Of a stretch of 62,895 bases of DNA, positions 1-10,692 are shown piece by piece. Position numbers and translations under genes: made by a program. This stretch comes from a bacterium. GTDB lineage: Bacteria; Acidobacteriota; Aminicenantia; Aminicenantales; Aminicenantaceae. Positions within the stretch are counted from its first letter, which is position 1; each line of letters opens with the position of its first letter. Location: assembly GCA_018335295.1 (NCBI GenBank), contig JAGXKI010000007.1, forward strand, positions 7,501 through 70,395, written 5' to 3'. The notes beneath the pieces were generated by a model. It saw only the letters and a list, made by a program, of their open reading frames with translations, was not told where the DNA came from and made no database searches.

Positions 1-2282
<2,282 letters not shown>

Positions 2283-2304
2283 AAGTTTACCAAGACAAAA
2301 ATAG

Positions 2305-2356
2305 AAAAAAAGGGACAGTTCTATTTTTTTAAAAAAAATAGAACTGTCCCCTTTTT
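2305..2356. repeat. REP-like palindrome in the 23S-5S spacer
   Basis: A nearly perfect palindrome of about 26 bases per arm with no real loop; its centre is a run of T followed by a run of A. Each arm carries the core GGGACAGTTCTATTTTTT or its complement. It lies about 20 bases after the 23S end and 14 before the 5S, so it is transcribed in the rRNA precursor. With A-runs and T-runs on both sides it would fold like a bidirectional intrinsic terminator. A relative lies at 3332-3377. Similar GGGGACAG...CTGTCCCC palindromes are known as REP sequences moved by IS200-like (RAYT) transposases; no such gene is in the window. Confidence 0.8.
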
Positions 2357-2370
2357 AAAAAAGTTATTTA

Positions 2371-2486
<116 letters not shown>

Positions 2487-2496
2487 TTTTTTTACG

Positions 2497-3294
2497 TTAG
2501 AGTCTTTTCTTTATAGTTTGGGGGGCTTTTCTGTAAAGAACCCACCGGGGTAAAATTTTTGTAAGATTCCGGATAATTTTATTGTTTAATCCCGGCACAC
2601 AGATGACTTTCTCTTTCTTCAAACACTCCAAGGAAATATCCACCACTTTATTTGGGTCTAATGCTTTCCATAGTCCTCTTTTTTTGTAGACTCTGTGTTG
2701 ATCCAAACCCATCCTTTGATGAAATTCTGTCCGGGTGATACCTGGACACAGAGCTTGTATTTTGACTCCTGTTCCTCGCAGTTCGAGATAGATAGATTCT
2801 GAGAAATTTATGAGGAAATCTTTAGAAGCAGAATAGATGGCGTTGGAAGGAAAGGGAGAAAAGGCACTCGTGGAAGAAACATTGATCACAGTTCCTCGGC
2901 CTTTGTTCACCATTTGGGGGAGAACAGCGTGGGTAAGCTGCATGGGAGCCAGACAGTGGACTTTTATCATCTGTTCCTGAATTCGAAAATCCTGGATATG
3001 AAACAAGCCTTTTTTGCCAAATCCTGCATTATTGATGAGTATTTCCAGGTTATTCATCTTTTGGATCGTGCTAATAAAAGAGGTAAGGGCCTGTTTATCA
3101 GACAGCTCAACGAAGAAAGTCTTCACCTTCACAGCGTAGTCTTTGGATAAATTTTGGGCCAGAGATTGAATTTTTCCTTTTCTTCGTCCTGTGATCAAAA
3201 GATTGTATCCCTGTAACGCCAGTTTTTTTGCGAATGAAGCCCCGATTCCACTGGTAGCTCCGGTGATACAAGCCCAATTGTCTTGCTCTTTCAT
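2497..3294 (-). CDS. SDR family NAD(P)-dependent oxidoreductase
   Basis: A 265-residue classical short-chain dehydrogenase/reductase, cytosolic. The cofactor-binding glycine motif TGATSGIG is at residues 11-18, NNAG at 88-91, the catalytic Ser in the INVSS strand near 140, and the Tyr-x-x-x-Lys pair as YSASK at 154-158. Length is normal for the family. Substrate cannot be told from sequence; closest general type is the DltE/YohF-like group that reduces or oxidises ketones or alcohols. Start ATG at 3294 has AAGGAG upstream. The gene stands alone, convergent to the 5S rRNA and divergent from the GNAT gene, and is bracketed by the two REP-like palindromes. Confidence 0.9.
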   Translation of the reverse strand: MKEQDNWACITGATSGIGASFAKKLALQGYNLLITGRRKGKIQSLAQNLSKDYAVKVKTFFVELSDKQALTSFISTIQKMNNLEILINNAGFGKKGLFHIQDFRIQEQMIKVHCLAPMQLTHAVLPQMVNKGRGTVINVSSTSAFSPFPSNAIYSASKDFLINFSESIYLELRGTGVKIQALCPGITRTEFHQRMGLDQHRVYKKRGLWKALDPNKVVDISLECLKKEKVICVPGLNNKIIRNLTKILPRWVLYRKAPQTIKKRL

Positions 3295-3331
3295 TTAAAC
3301 ATTCTCCTTTTTGAGGGTCATCATACCAAAA

Positions 3332-3377
3332 ATAAGGGGACGGTTCTATTTTTTAAAAAATAGAACCGTCCTCTTAT
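3332..3377. repeat. REP-like palindrome, second copy
   Basis: Two 23-base arms meet at a TTTTTT/AAAAAA centre with no loop; the arms match at every position except one G-T wobble. The core reads GGGACGGTTCTATTTTTT, one base different from the copy at 2305-2356 (CAG becomes CGG), and the opposite arm carries the compensating change. It occupies the divergent intergenic region between the dehydrogenase and the acetyltransferase, upstream of both. Confidence 0.8.
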
Positions 3378-3446
3378 ATTAGAAATCTTTTATTCATTCT
3401 GGTATGATTCTACCAAGAAGAGTGGAGAGTTGGAAAAGAGTGGAAT

Positions 3447-3980
3447 ATGAGTTTAGAGGTGAAAGTCAGACAATACAAACCTAGGGATTTGGAACAGGTG
3501 CTTTCTTTGGTGAGAGAGTTGGAAACAGAGCTGACCGAGAAATTCAAGGATGTAAAAATCAAATCAAAGGTTGAAGATTACCGCCATCGTTATTTGAAAC
3601 CGAGAAACAAGTACAAAATATTTGTGGCTTTGGTCAAAGATAAAGTGGTGGGATATCTCATGGGCTATCCTTCCCTGGGAGCTCCGGAAATCGACAATAT
3701 GTATGATATGCTTCCGATTTCTGCAAACTGGACTCCTCCCGAGTTTTATCTTCAGATTACTTTTGTTTCCAAACCCTATCGGAACCAAGGAATTTCCAAA
3801 GCCCTCCATCGAAAGATCATAGATTACGCCAAAAAGCAGGGGCATAAAGAAGTTTATGCCTGTATTGCCAAATGGAATCTTCCTGAACTCAAGGTGATCC
3901 AGTCCTTGAAATTTCGGAGAAAAGATTTGGGTTATAGATACCGATTGAGTCTTAAATTCGAAAATCGCAAAAATGACTGA
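3447..3980 (+). CDS. GNAT family N-acetyltransferase
   Basis: A 177-residue single-domain GNAT protein, which would transfer an acetyl group from acetyl-CoA to an amine. The acetyl-CoA motif A is seen as the strand LQITFVSKPYRNQGIS near residues 103-119, where YRNQGIS corresponds to the Q/R-x-x-G-x-G/A loop, followed by the helix KALHRKIIDYAKKQG. The N-terminal half (EVKVRQYKPRDLEQVLSLVREL) is typical of family members. The acceptor is unknown. The ATG at 3447 has no strong ribosome site, only weak purines in front. It is a lone gene after the second REP-like palindrome and before the inverted-repeat element at 4065. Confidence 0.85.
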   Translation: MSLEVKVRQYKPRDLEQVLSLVRELETELTEKFKDVKIKSKVEDYRHRYLKPRNKYKIFVALVKDKVVGYLMGYPSLGAPEIDNMYDMLPISANWTPPEFYLQITFVSKPYRNQGISKALHRKIIDYAKKQGHKEVYACIAKWNLPELKVIQSLKFRRKDLGYRYRLSLKFENRKND

Positions 3981-4064
3981 TTAACCTCAGGTGTCTCTCC
4001 ATCGAGGCAGCCCCACAGAGTGAAAAAGGACGAATGTCCCTCCATTTGATAAAATTTCCTATAT

Positions 4065-4358
4065 AAAGAAGGAAGGGGCATTGGATTCGTCACCCGCTCG
4101 ATTCCCACATCGAGAACTCGGAGGGGAAAAGCTCCGCTTTCCCCCTTCCGACGGTCGCTAAAGCTCCCTGCCTCCCTTCTCGGGCTTGCGTCCTGCGACC
4201 AAAGGGGCATACCCCTTTGGAACCCCCACTGATTTGTGAAGGTTCACAAATCAGTCAATCTCGCTCCCATTCGGGCTTCGCTCTCCTCTCCTTGAGAGAG
4301 GAACCATGCCCACTCAGCCCTCATAGGGGATTCCTCATCCAATGCCCCTTCCTTCTTT
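4065..4358. mobile_element. MITE-like element with perfect 22-bp terminal inverted repeats
   Basis: AAAGAAGGAAGGGGCATTGG begins the left end (4065-4086) and its exact reverse complement is at 4337-4358, 22 of 22 bases. The 250-base interior is more GC-rich than the flanks and holds three hairpins: 4123-4144 (GGGGAAAAGC against GCTTTCCCC), 4199-4220 (nine pairs, loop CATA) and 4228-4255 (thirteen perfect pairs, two-base loop). It fills most of the 455-base gap between the GNAT gene and hslV; reading frames through it resemble no protein. No target-site duplication could be identified. It could instead be a structured RNA or an old composite of repeats. Confidence 0.5.
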
Positions 4359-4435
4359 ACAGTTTCAGAAATGCTCCCCCATTTATCCCTCTTTACTTGC
4401 CGAATCCTATCTATTATTATATAAGAAGGAAAGTA

Positions 4436-4963
4436 ATGATGAAATCGACAACTATCATTTGTGTTCGTCGTAAGGGAAAAGTGGCTATTGCCGGTGATGG
4501 TCAAGTTACTATGGGCCAGACAGTATTGAAAAGAAAAGCCAGTAAGATTAGAACTCTGTATAAAGGAAATGTCTTAGCTGGTTTTTCTGGAGCGACTTCG
4601 GATGCCTTTGCCCTCTTTTCCCGGTTTGAGAAAAAATTGGGTGAGTATAGAGGAAATCTTTCTAGAGTAGCCATAGAATTAGCTAAAGATTGGCGATTGG
4701 ATAAGGCATTGCGAAAACTGGAGGCCCTCCTTATTGTGGCGGACAAGGATAAATCATTTTTGATTTCGGGAACCGGGGATGTGGTCGAACCAGATGATGG
4801 ACTTTTAGCCATCGGCTCGGGAGGGGCATATGCTCTGGCGGCCGCTCGGGCCATGATTCATCATACGGATTTCTCCGCCAAAAAGATTGCTTCAGAGGCG
4901 ATGAAAATAAGCTCTGATATTTGTATCTATACAAATGATTATATTTCTGTTGAGGAACTTTAA
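4436..4963 (+). CDS. hslV: ATP-dependent protease subunit HslV
   Basis: The peptidase half of the HslUV (ClpQY) protease, a proteasome-like double hexamer in the cytosol that degrades misfolded and regulatory proteins. The mature N-terminus [21 protein letters not shown] matches the family, so the nucleophile is Thr5 after a four-residue MMKS leader that must be removed. AGDGQ and the later [13 protein letters not shown] are family blocks. The long upstream frame runs through the repeat element and is not real: the start is ATG 4436 (or the next ATG, 4439), preceded by AAGGAAAG. It is followed without a gap by hslU. Confidence 0.95.
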   Translation: MMKSTTIICVRRKGKVAIAGDGQVTMGQTVLKRKASKIRTLYKGNVLAGFSGATSDAFALFSRFEKKLGEYRGNLSRVAIELAKDWRLDKALRKLEALLIVADKDKSFLISGTGDVVEPDDGLLAIGSGGAYALAAARAMIHHTDFSAKKIASEAMKISSDICIYTNDYISVEEL

Positions 4964-6349
4964 ATGGCTATTGAACTTCCTAATTCTCTAAAAAAGACTT
5001 TTAAAAAAGAAGAATTGACCCCCCGAGAAATAGTTTCTGAGCTCAATAAGTATATTATTGGTCAGGATAATGCAAAAAAGGCTGTGGCGATTGCTTTGCG
5101 CAATCGATACCGACGAAGAAAACTTCCTTCTGAGTTAGCAGAGGAAATTGTTCCCAAGAATATCCTGATGATTGGTCCAACTGGGGTAGGAAAAACCGAG
5201 ATCTCTCGGAGATTGGCTAAATTGACCTCTTCTCCTTTTCTTAAGATCGAAGCCAGTAAATTTACCGAAGTCGGATACGTGGGACGGGATGTGGAATCTA
5301 TGATAAGGGATCTTGTCCGGATAGCTGTGAACATGGTGAGGTCTGAAAAGATTGAAGAAGTGAAAGAAAAGGCAAGACAGAATGTTGAAGAAAAAATCTT
5401 GGATATTCTTCTTCCTCCTAAGAAAAAATCAACTGAATCCTCCTCTTCGGAAGAGCAGGAAAAGTTTTATGAGACAAGAGAGAAATTGAGAAAACAGCTC
5501 CGGAATGGAGAACTAGAGAAAAGGGTTGTTGAGATTGAAGTCAAGGAAAAATCTTCTTCTCCTATGGAAATTTTTTCAAATTCTGGGGTTGAAGAAATAG
5601 GGATTCAGATTCAGGAAATGATGCCAGGACTTTTAGGAGGAAAAACAAAGAAGCGAAGGATGAAAATAGAAGAAGCCCGAGATTATTTGTTGGAAGAAGA
5701 GCAGAAAAAATTGATAGACATGGACCAGGTATCTCGTCTGGCTGTGGAAAGAGTGGAAAATTCAGGGATTGTTTTCTTGGATGAACTGGATAAAGTCTCT
5801 GGCCGGGAATCCGGACAAGGAGGTCCAGAAGTCAGTCGGGAAGGAGTCCAGAGGGACATGCTCCCTATTATTGAGGGGACCACTGTGAATACGCGTTACG
5901 GTTTGGTGCGTACAGATCATATCCTGTTTGTGGGGGCAGGAGCTTTTCATACCACTAAACCTTCTGATCTTATTCCGGAACTCCAAGGAAGATTTCCTAT
6001 CCGGGTGGAATTGGGTTCTTTAGGAAAAGAGGAATTCATCAAGATTTTAACCGAACCTGAGAACGCCGTGAGCAAACAATACCAAGCCTTACTGGAGACT
6101 GAAAATATACAGATCAATTTCACTAAGGAGGCTTATGAAGAGATTGCAAAAACGGCAGAAAAGGTGAATGATATAACAGAAAATATTGGAGCGCGAAGAC
6201 TTCATACCATCATGGAAAAGGTGATGGAGAAGATCTCCTTTGAAGCTCCGTATCTTAAAAAGAAAAAGGTTTCGATAAGTAAAGATTATGTGAGAAAACA
6301 GCTGCAGAATATTGTTGAAGATGAAGACTTAAGCCGTTTTATCCTTTAA
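4964..6349 (+). CDS. hslU: ATP-dependent protease ATPase subunit HslU
   Basis: A 461-residue AAA+ unfoldase that feeds substrates into HslV. Walker A GPTGVGKT is at residues 71-78, the pore loop GYVG at 104-107, a charged, variable I-domain from about 115 to 240, Walker B in IVFLDELDK and sensor II in the C-terminal [11 protein letters not shown]. The end EDLSRFIL is the conserved tail that docks into HslV. The ATG directly abuts the hslV stop, so the two are translationally coupled; the stop in turn overlaps the next start (TAATG). Confidence 0.97.
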   Translation: MAIELPNSLKKTFKKEELTPREIVSELNKYIIGQDNAKKAVAIALRNRYRRRKLPSELAEEIVPKNILMIGPTGVGKTEISRRLAKLTSSPFLKIEASKFTEVGYVGRDVESMIRDLVRIAVNMVRSEKIEEVKEKARQNVEEKILDILLPPKKKSTESSSSEEQEKFYETREKLRKQLRNGELEKRVVEIEVKEKSSSPMEIFSNSGVEEIGIQIQEMMPGLLGGKTKKRRMKIEEARDYLLEEEQKKLIDMDQVSRLAVERVENSGIVFLDELDKVSGRESGQGGPEVSREGVQRDMLPIIEGTTVNTRYGLVRTDHILFVGAGAFHTTKPSDLIPELQGRFPIRVELGSLGKEEFIKILTEPENAVSKQYQALLETENIQINFTKEAYEEIAKTAEKVNDITENIGARRLHTIMEKVMEKISFEAPYLKKKKVSISKDYVRKQLQNIVEDEDLSRFIL

Positions 6350-7467
6350 TGAAAAAATTCACCCTCTGGGTTTTACTCGGGGTGTGCATTCCATTTTTTT
6401 ATGGGTGCGGAAAAAAAGGGCCTATCCATCCTCCTGTCACCCAAGTTCCCCAGAAAATCCAATCCATCCAGGTTTTCCAGAGGGGAAAATCCTTGATTTT
6501 AGAGTGGGAAAACCCTCAATCTTACACCGATGGGAGCCCCCTGCCGGGGATCCGTGAAGTTGAAATCTGGTTGTGCTCGAAAAAAAAATCAGAGAATAAA
6601 GACTTCCAACCTCTTTCACCCCAGAAATTTAAAAAAGAAGCTGAACGGATTATCACTATTTCTAGGAAGAATTTTTCTGAATACCGATTGAATCCCAAAG
6701 AAGCTTCTTCAGATTTCTGTTATGTATATCCAATGAAGGAAGAAGAATTCCTCTCCCGAATCTATATATTCGGAATGCGCATAAGGGATAGGGAAAACAA
6801 AAAATCTCCTTTCTCGGAATTCAAGTCCGTGGAACCCCAGCTTGTGTCTCTTCCTCCTAGAGGACTTCAGGGCCATCTCTCGGAAGAAAGGATCGAATTA
6901 GAGTGGGAGCCCCCACAAAAAAATATTGATTTGTCTTCGCCCCCAGAATTGAAGGGATATAATATTTACAGAGCTAAAAAAGAGGAGGATTTCACACGGA
7001 TCAACTCTCAATTGATTCAGGAGGAAAAATATAAAGATACGGATATTTCCTTCGGCCCTGTCTATTCCTATTTGGTGAGAGCTTCGGCCACAAAATCTTC
7101 TCCTTATGTGGAAAGCGATAATTCCGAAATCATAGAAATCCATGCCCAGGACAAGTTCCCCCCGGAGGCACCAAACAAAGTAAAAGCAATAGTGGGGAAA
7201 GATACAGTGGCGTTAAGCTGGCAGTCAAACCAAGAGAAAGACCTGGAAGGATACAGGGTATGGCGTCGAAAAGAAGAGACAGAAGACTATGAACTTCTCA
7301 CTTCCCAAACCATTCAAGAGAATGCTTACATTGATTCAACAGTTGAAATGAATCAAAGATATTATTATGCTATTACTGCTTTGGATGAAGCGGGCAATGA
7401 AAGTCCGAGGTCTCAGAGTGTGTATGTGAAAGTGGAGGAAGATTTGGATGAAAATTTATCATTATAA
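6349..7467 (+). CDS. Fibronectin type III lipoprotein with LptM-like N-terminus
   Basis: A 372-residue secreted lipoprotein. The signal sequence [20 protein letters not shown] ends in a lipobox Cys at residue 20. The next residues GKKGPIHPP resemble the short LptM/YifL motif CGxKGPLxxP found in a small lipoprotein that helps LptD mature. After that come about three fibronectin type III-like beta domains, the last two recognisable by VELEWEPP...LKGYNIYRA and VALSWQSN...LEGYRVWRR. Its start overlaps the hslU stop by one base, and its end overlaps the FAH gene by 20. Function unknown; likely periplasmic or outer-membrane protein binding. Confidence 0.7.
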   Translation: MKKFTLWVLLGVCIPFFYGCGKKGPIHPPVTQVPQKIQSIQVFQRGKSLILEWENPQSYTDGSPLPGIREVEIWLCSKKKSENKDFQPLSPQKFKKEAERIITISRKNFSEYRLNPKEASSDFCYVYPMKEEEFLSRIYIFGMRIRDRENKKSPFSEFKSVEPQLVSLPPRGLQGHLSEERIELEWEPPQKNIDLSSPPELKGYNIYRAKKEEDFTRINSQLIQEEKYKDTDISFGPVYSYLVRASATKSSPYVESDNSEIIEIHAQDKFPPEAPNKVKAIVGKDTVALSWQSNQEKDLEGYRVWRRKEETEDYELLTSQTIQENAYIDSTVEMNQRYYYAITALDEAGNESPRSQSVYVKVEEDLDENLSL

Positions 7468-8224
7468 ATTTAAAGAGAAGATTTATTATGGAATATTAAA
7501 GGAAGAAAATCTTTATCCCATCAAAGGATCCCTTTTCAGGAAATTTGAGATAGAAGATAAAAAGATACCCATCGGTGAAGTCATCCTGCTTCCTCCCGTG
7601 AAACCCACAAAGATTGTAGCTGTGGGAGCCAATTATAAAGACCATGCCATGGAGAGAGGACGGCCTATCCCCAGGGAACCCTTGATTTTCCTTAAACCCC
7701 CTTCAGCTGTGATTGGCTCTCATGAAAGCATCATTTACCCCCCTATGACAAAAAGAGTGGATTATGAAGGAGAGCTCGCTGTGGTGATTAAAAAGAGACT
7801 CTGGAATATTGCTGACGATGAAAAACTTCAGGATTGCGTTTTAGGATACACTTGCTTTAATGACGTCACGGCCAGAGACCTTCAGGATAAAGATATTCAG
7901 TTTACACGGGCGAAATCTTTTGATACATTTGCGCCTATGGGTCCTTGTTTGGTGACGGATGTGGATCCTTCTCGTTTGAAGATAAAAACTTTTTTAAACG
8001 GGAAGCTCCGGCAGTCCTCGAATACTCATAACTTAATATTTTCAGTTCCTTATTTAGTAAAGTTTATCTCTCAAATTATGACCCTCAACCCTGGAGATGT
8101 GATTGCTACCGGCACCCCCGCTGGGATTGGGCCTATGGGGTCTGGAGATCGGGTGGATGTTCAGATTGAGGGAATCGGGAGTCTTTCCAACACAGTGATG
8201 AAAATAAAAGGAGAAAGGACCTGA
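7448..8224 (+). CDS. Fumarylacetoacetate hydrolase (FAH) family protein
   Basis: A 258-residue member of the FAH/YcgM-type metal-dependent family, which hydrolyses, isomerises or decarboxylates beta-keto acids. The family core is present: KPTKIVAVGANYKDHA, the metal-binding glutamates in DYEGELAVVI, FNDVTARDLQ, the lysine in AKSFDTFAPMGP and the C-terminal GDVIATGTPAGIGP. A short N-terminal extension matches the two-domain FAHD1-like forms. It overlaps the lipoprotein gene, and its ATG lies inside that gene's last codons. The precise substrate, perhaps an acylpyruvate or oxaloacetate, cannot be fixed. Confidence 0.88.
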   Translation: MKIYHYKFKEKIYYGILKEENLYPIKGSLFRKFEIEDKKIPIGEVILLPPVKPTKIVAVGANYKDHAMERGRPIPREPLIFLKPPSAVIGSHESIIYPPMTKRVDYEGELAVVIKKRLWNIADDEKLQDCVLGYTCFNDVTARDLQDKDIQFTRAKSFDTFAPMGPCLVTDVDPSRLKIKTFLNGKLRQSSNTHNLIFSVPYLVKFISQIMTLNPGDVIATGTPAGIGPMGSGDRVDVQIEGIGSLSNTVMKIKGERT

Positions 8225-8378
8225 ACATTCTCAAAATAAAAGATTTTGAGGAAAGAAAATCTATCATTAAAATAGACAAGGAAGCATAATGCGGAGAAAA
8301 GCGGACAAAGTTTATTGCTTTCATTGACGAGCCTGTAGACTGCTCCGCTATGTTTTCTGTATTTTGTGGGAGGTAAGT

Positions 8379-9026
8379 ATGCAAATCTTTCTGGATACAG
8401 CTAATTTGGAACAGATAAGAGAAGGAGTGGAATGGGGAATAGTGGATGGAGTGACCACCAACCCAACTCTGATTTCCAAGGAAGAGGGGTCTTTCCAAGA
8501 AATCATTAAAGAAATCTGCAACGTGGTTTCGGGTCCTGTGAGTGTGGAATGTGTGTGCACTCAATCTCAAGATATTATCAAAGAAGCACGGTCTCATGCT
8601 AAATTGGCTCCGAATGTTGTGGTGAAAATCCCCATCTGTCGGGAAGGTCTCAAAGCCACCAGTGTTCTCTCTAAAGAGAACATCAAAGTCAACACCACTT
8701 TGGTGTTTTCGGTTAACCAGGCTCTTTTGGCAGCCAAAGCCGGGACCCGGTTTGTCAGTCCTTTTATCGGACGGCTCGATGATAGAGGTCATGAAGGACT
8801 GGATATTGCGGATCAAATTGTGACGGTCTTAGAAAACTATGAGATGGAGACAGAGGTTATTGTAGCCAGCATTAGACACCCTCTTCATGTTACAGAAGCC
8901 GCTTTAATCGGGGCTGATATAGCCACGGTTCCCTTTTCCGTTTTGGAAAAAATGTTGAGACATCCTCTCACCGACATTGGAATCGATAAATTTTTGAAAG
9001 ATTGGGATAAAGTTAAGGGCCGCTAA
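8379..9026 (+). CDS. Transaldolase / fructose-6-phosphate aldolase family (TalC/MipB)
   Basis: A 215-residue short transaldolase, which moves a dihydroxyacetone unit between sugar phosphates in the pentose phosphate pathway, or cleaves fructose 6-phosphate. It starts [13 protein letters not shown] and has GVTTNPTLI at residues 24-32, the Schiff-base Lys83 in VVVKIP and KVNTTLVFS. The start at ATG 8379 rather than the upstream GTG is set by GGGAGGT six bases before it. It follows a 154-base gap that holds a small hairpin (8230-8250) and no gene, and lies 14 bases before the carboxylase gene. Confidence 0.9.
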   Translation: MQIFLDTANLEQIREGVEWGIVDGVTTNPTLISKEEGSFQEIIKEICNVVSGPVSVECVCTQSQDIIKEARSHAKLAPNVVVKIPICREGLKATSVLSKENIKVNTTLVFSVNQALLAAKAGTRFVSPFIGRLDDRGHEGLDIADQIVTVLENYEMETEVIVASIRHPLHVTEAALIGADIATVPFSVLEKMLRHPLTDIGIDKFLKDWDKVKGR

Positions 9027-9040
9027 ACAGGGTAAGTAAA

Positions 9041-10591
9041 ATGACCATTAAGAAAAGATTAAAAGAACTCCAAGAAAAACAAAAATCTGCGGAAAGAGGC
9101 GGAGGGGAAGAAAGGATAAAAAAACAGCACAAATCAGGAAAACTCACGGCTAGAGAACGGATCAACCTCCTTCTGGATGATGGTTCCTTTCAGGAAATGG
9201 ATAAACTGGTGGTTCACCAGTGTCAAGATTTTGGGATGGAAAAGAGAAAAATCTATGGAGATGGAGTGGTCTCAGGCTACGGAACCATAAATGGAAGAAC
9301 TGTGTACATCTTTGCTCAGGATTTCACTGTATTTGGAGGCTCCTTGAGCCGGACCAATGCTTCTAAAATCGTGAAGATTATGGACTTGGCCATGAAGATG
9401 GGGGCTCCGTTAATCGGACTGAATGATTCAGGAGGAGCACGGATTCAGGAAGGAGTGGCCAGTTTGGGTGGTTACGCAGACATTTTTTTAAGAAATGTCC
9501 TGGCCTCCGGAGTGATTCCTCAAATATCAGCCATCATCGGTCCTTGTGCGGGGGGAGCTGTTTATTCTCCAGCGATCACAGATTTCATCATCATGACCCA
9601 AGATATCAGCCGGATGTTCATTACCGGGCCTCAAGTGATCAAAGCCGTGACTCATGAAGAGGTGACGATGGAAGAATTAGGAGGAGCCGAAACCCATAAT
9701 ACTTTGAGTGGAGTGGCTCATTTTTCTGCTGAAAACGAAGAACATACTTTTTCTTTGATCCGCGAACTACTCTCCTTCATTCCTGATAACAACATGGAAG
9801 ATCCTCCAGAAAAGGAAACCAGTGACTCTCCTGAGAGGATTAATGAAAACCTCAATTTTGTAGTCCCCGATGATCCCAATCAGCCTTACGATGTAAGAGA
9901 AATCATAAGTGATGTTATGGATGATCAATATTTTTTTGAAGTTCAGGAATACTACGCGAAAAATATTGTGGTCGGGTTTGGTCGATTGGGTGGAAAACCC
10001 GTGGGAGTTGTGGCCAATCAGCCGGATTATTTAGCCGGGGTATTGGATATCAATTCATCCGATAAAGGAGCTCGGTTTGTCCGGTTTTGTGATGCCTTCA
10101 ACATCCCCCTCATCACATTTGAGGATGTTCCTGGGTTTCTCCCGGGAGTGTCTCAAGAACACGGAGGAATCATTCGTCATGGAGCTAAGCTTCTTTATGC
10201 CTTTGCCGAAGCCACTGTTCCTAAAATCACTGTGATTACCCGAAAGGCTTATGGAGGGGCTTATTGTGTGATGTCTTCCAAACACATTCGGGCCGACATC
10301 AATTATGCCTATCCTACAGCAGAGATTGCGGTGATGGGTCCGGAAGGAGCAGTGAAAATTGTTTACAGACGGGATTTAGAGAAAGCTGAGGACACTGATA
10401 AATTAAGGGAGAAAAAAGTCCAGGAATTCAGGGAAAAATTTGCAAATCCTTATATTGCCTGTGAAAAAGGTTATGTAGATGAGGTTATAGAGCCCAAGGT
10501 CACTCGTCCCAAACTCATCGCGGCTTTGAATATGCTGGAAAACAAAAGAGATAAAAATCCTCCTAAAAAGCACGGGAATATTCCATTGTAG
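9041..10591 (+). CDS. Acyl-CoA (propionyl/methylmalonyl-CoA) carboxylase carboxyltransferase beta subunit
   Basis: A 516-residue biotin-dependent carboxyltransferase with the two crotonase-like halves of the PccB/MMDA family. The N-terminal half has [18 protein letters not shown] and [13 protein letters not shown]; the C-terminal half has [35 protein letters not shown] and [12 protein letters not shown]. It would transfer carboxyl from biotin to propionyl-CoA or a related acyl-CoA. The separate biotin carboxylase and biotin carrier genes follow, making a complete three-subunit set. After its stop the same frame stays open for 27 more codons (to 10678), likely by chance. Confidence 0.94.
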   Translation: MTIKKRLKELQEKQKSAERGGGEERIKKQHKSGKLTARERINLLLDDGSFQEMDKLVVHQCQDFGMEKRKIYGDGVVSGYGTINGRTVYIFAQDFTVFGGSLSRTNASKIVKIMDLAMKMGAPLIGLNDSGGARIQEGVASLGGYADIFLRNVLASGVIPQISAIIGPCAGGAVYSPAITDFIIMTQDISRMFITGPQVIKAVTHEEVTMEELGGAETHNTLSGVAHFSAENEEHTFSLIRELLSFIPDNNMEDPPEKETSDSPERINENLNFVVPDDPNQPYDVREIISDVMDDQYFFEVQEYYAKNIVVGFGRLGGKPVGVVANQPDYLAGVLDINSSDKGARFVRFCDAFNIPLITFEDVPGFLPGVSQEHGGIIRHGAKLLYAFAEATVPKITVITRKAYGGAYCVMSSKHIRADINYAYPTAEIAVMGPEGAVKIVYRRDLEKAEDTDKLREKKVQEFREKFANPYIACEKGYVDEVIEPKVTRPKLIAALNMLENKRDKNPPKKHGNIPL

Positions 10592-10692
10592 GAGATCAGT
10601 AAACATCTTTATGAAGGAATAGAGATTGTTGATTTTATTCAATGGGACAAAAATGATAAAGTGACGGAAGCATAGGATAAGGAAAATTAAAA

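Noticed and set aside
4217-4435. N-terminal extension of HslV by 73 residues
   Set aside because: It runs through the inverted-repeat element, has no family similarity, and ATG 4436 has a ribosome site at the family start.
8225-8378. Possible small gene or tRNA between the FAH and transaldolase genes
   Set aside because: Only a small eight-pair hairpin is seen and no tRNA fold or supported frame.
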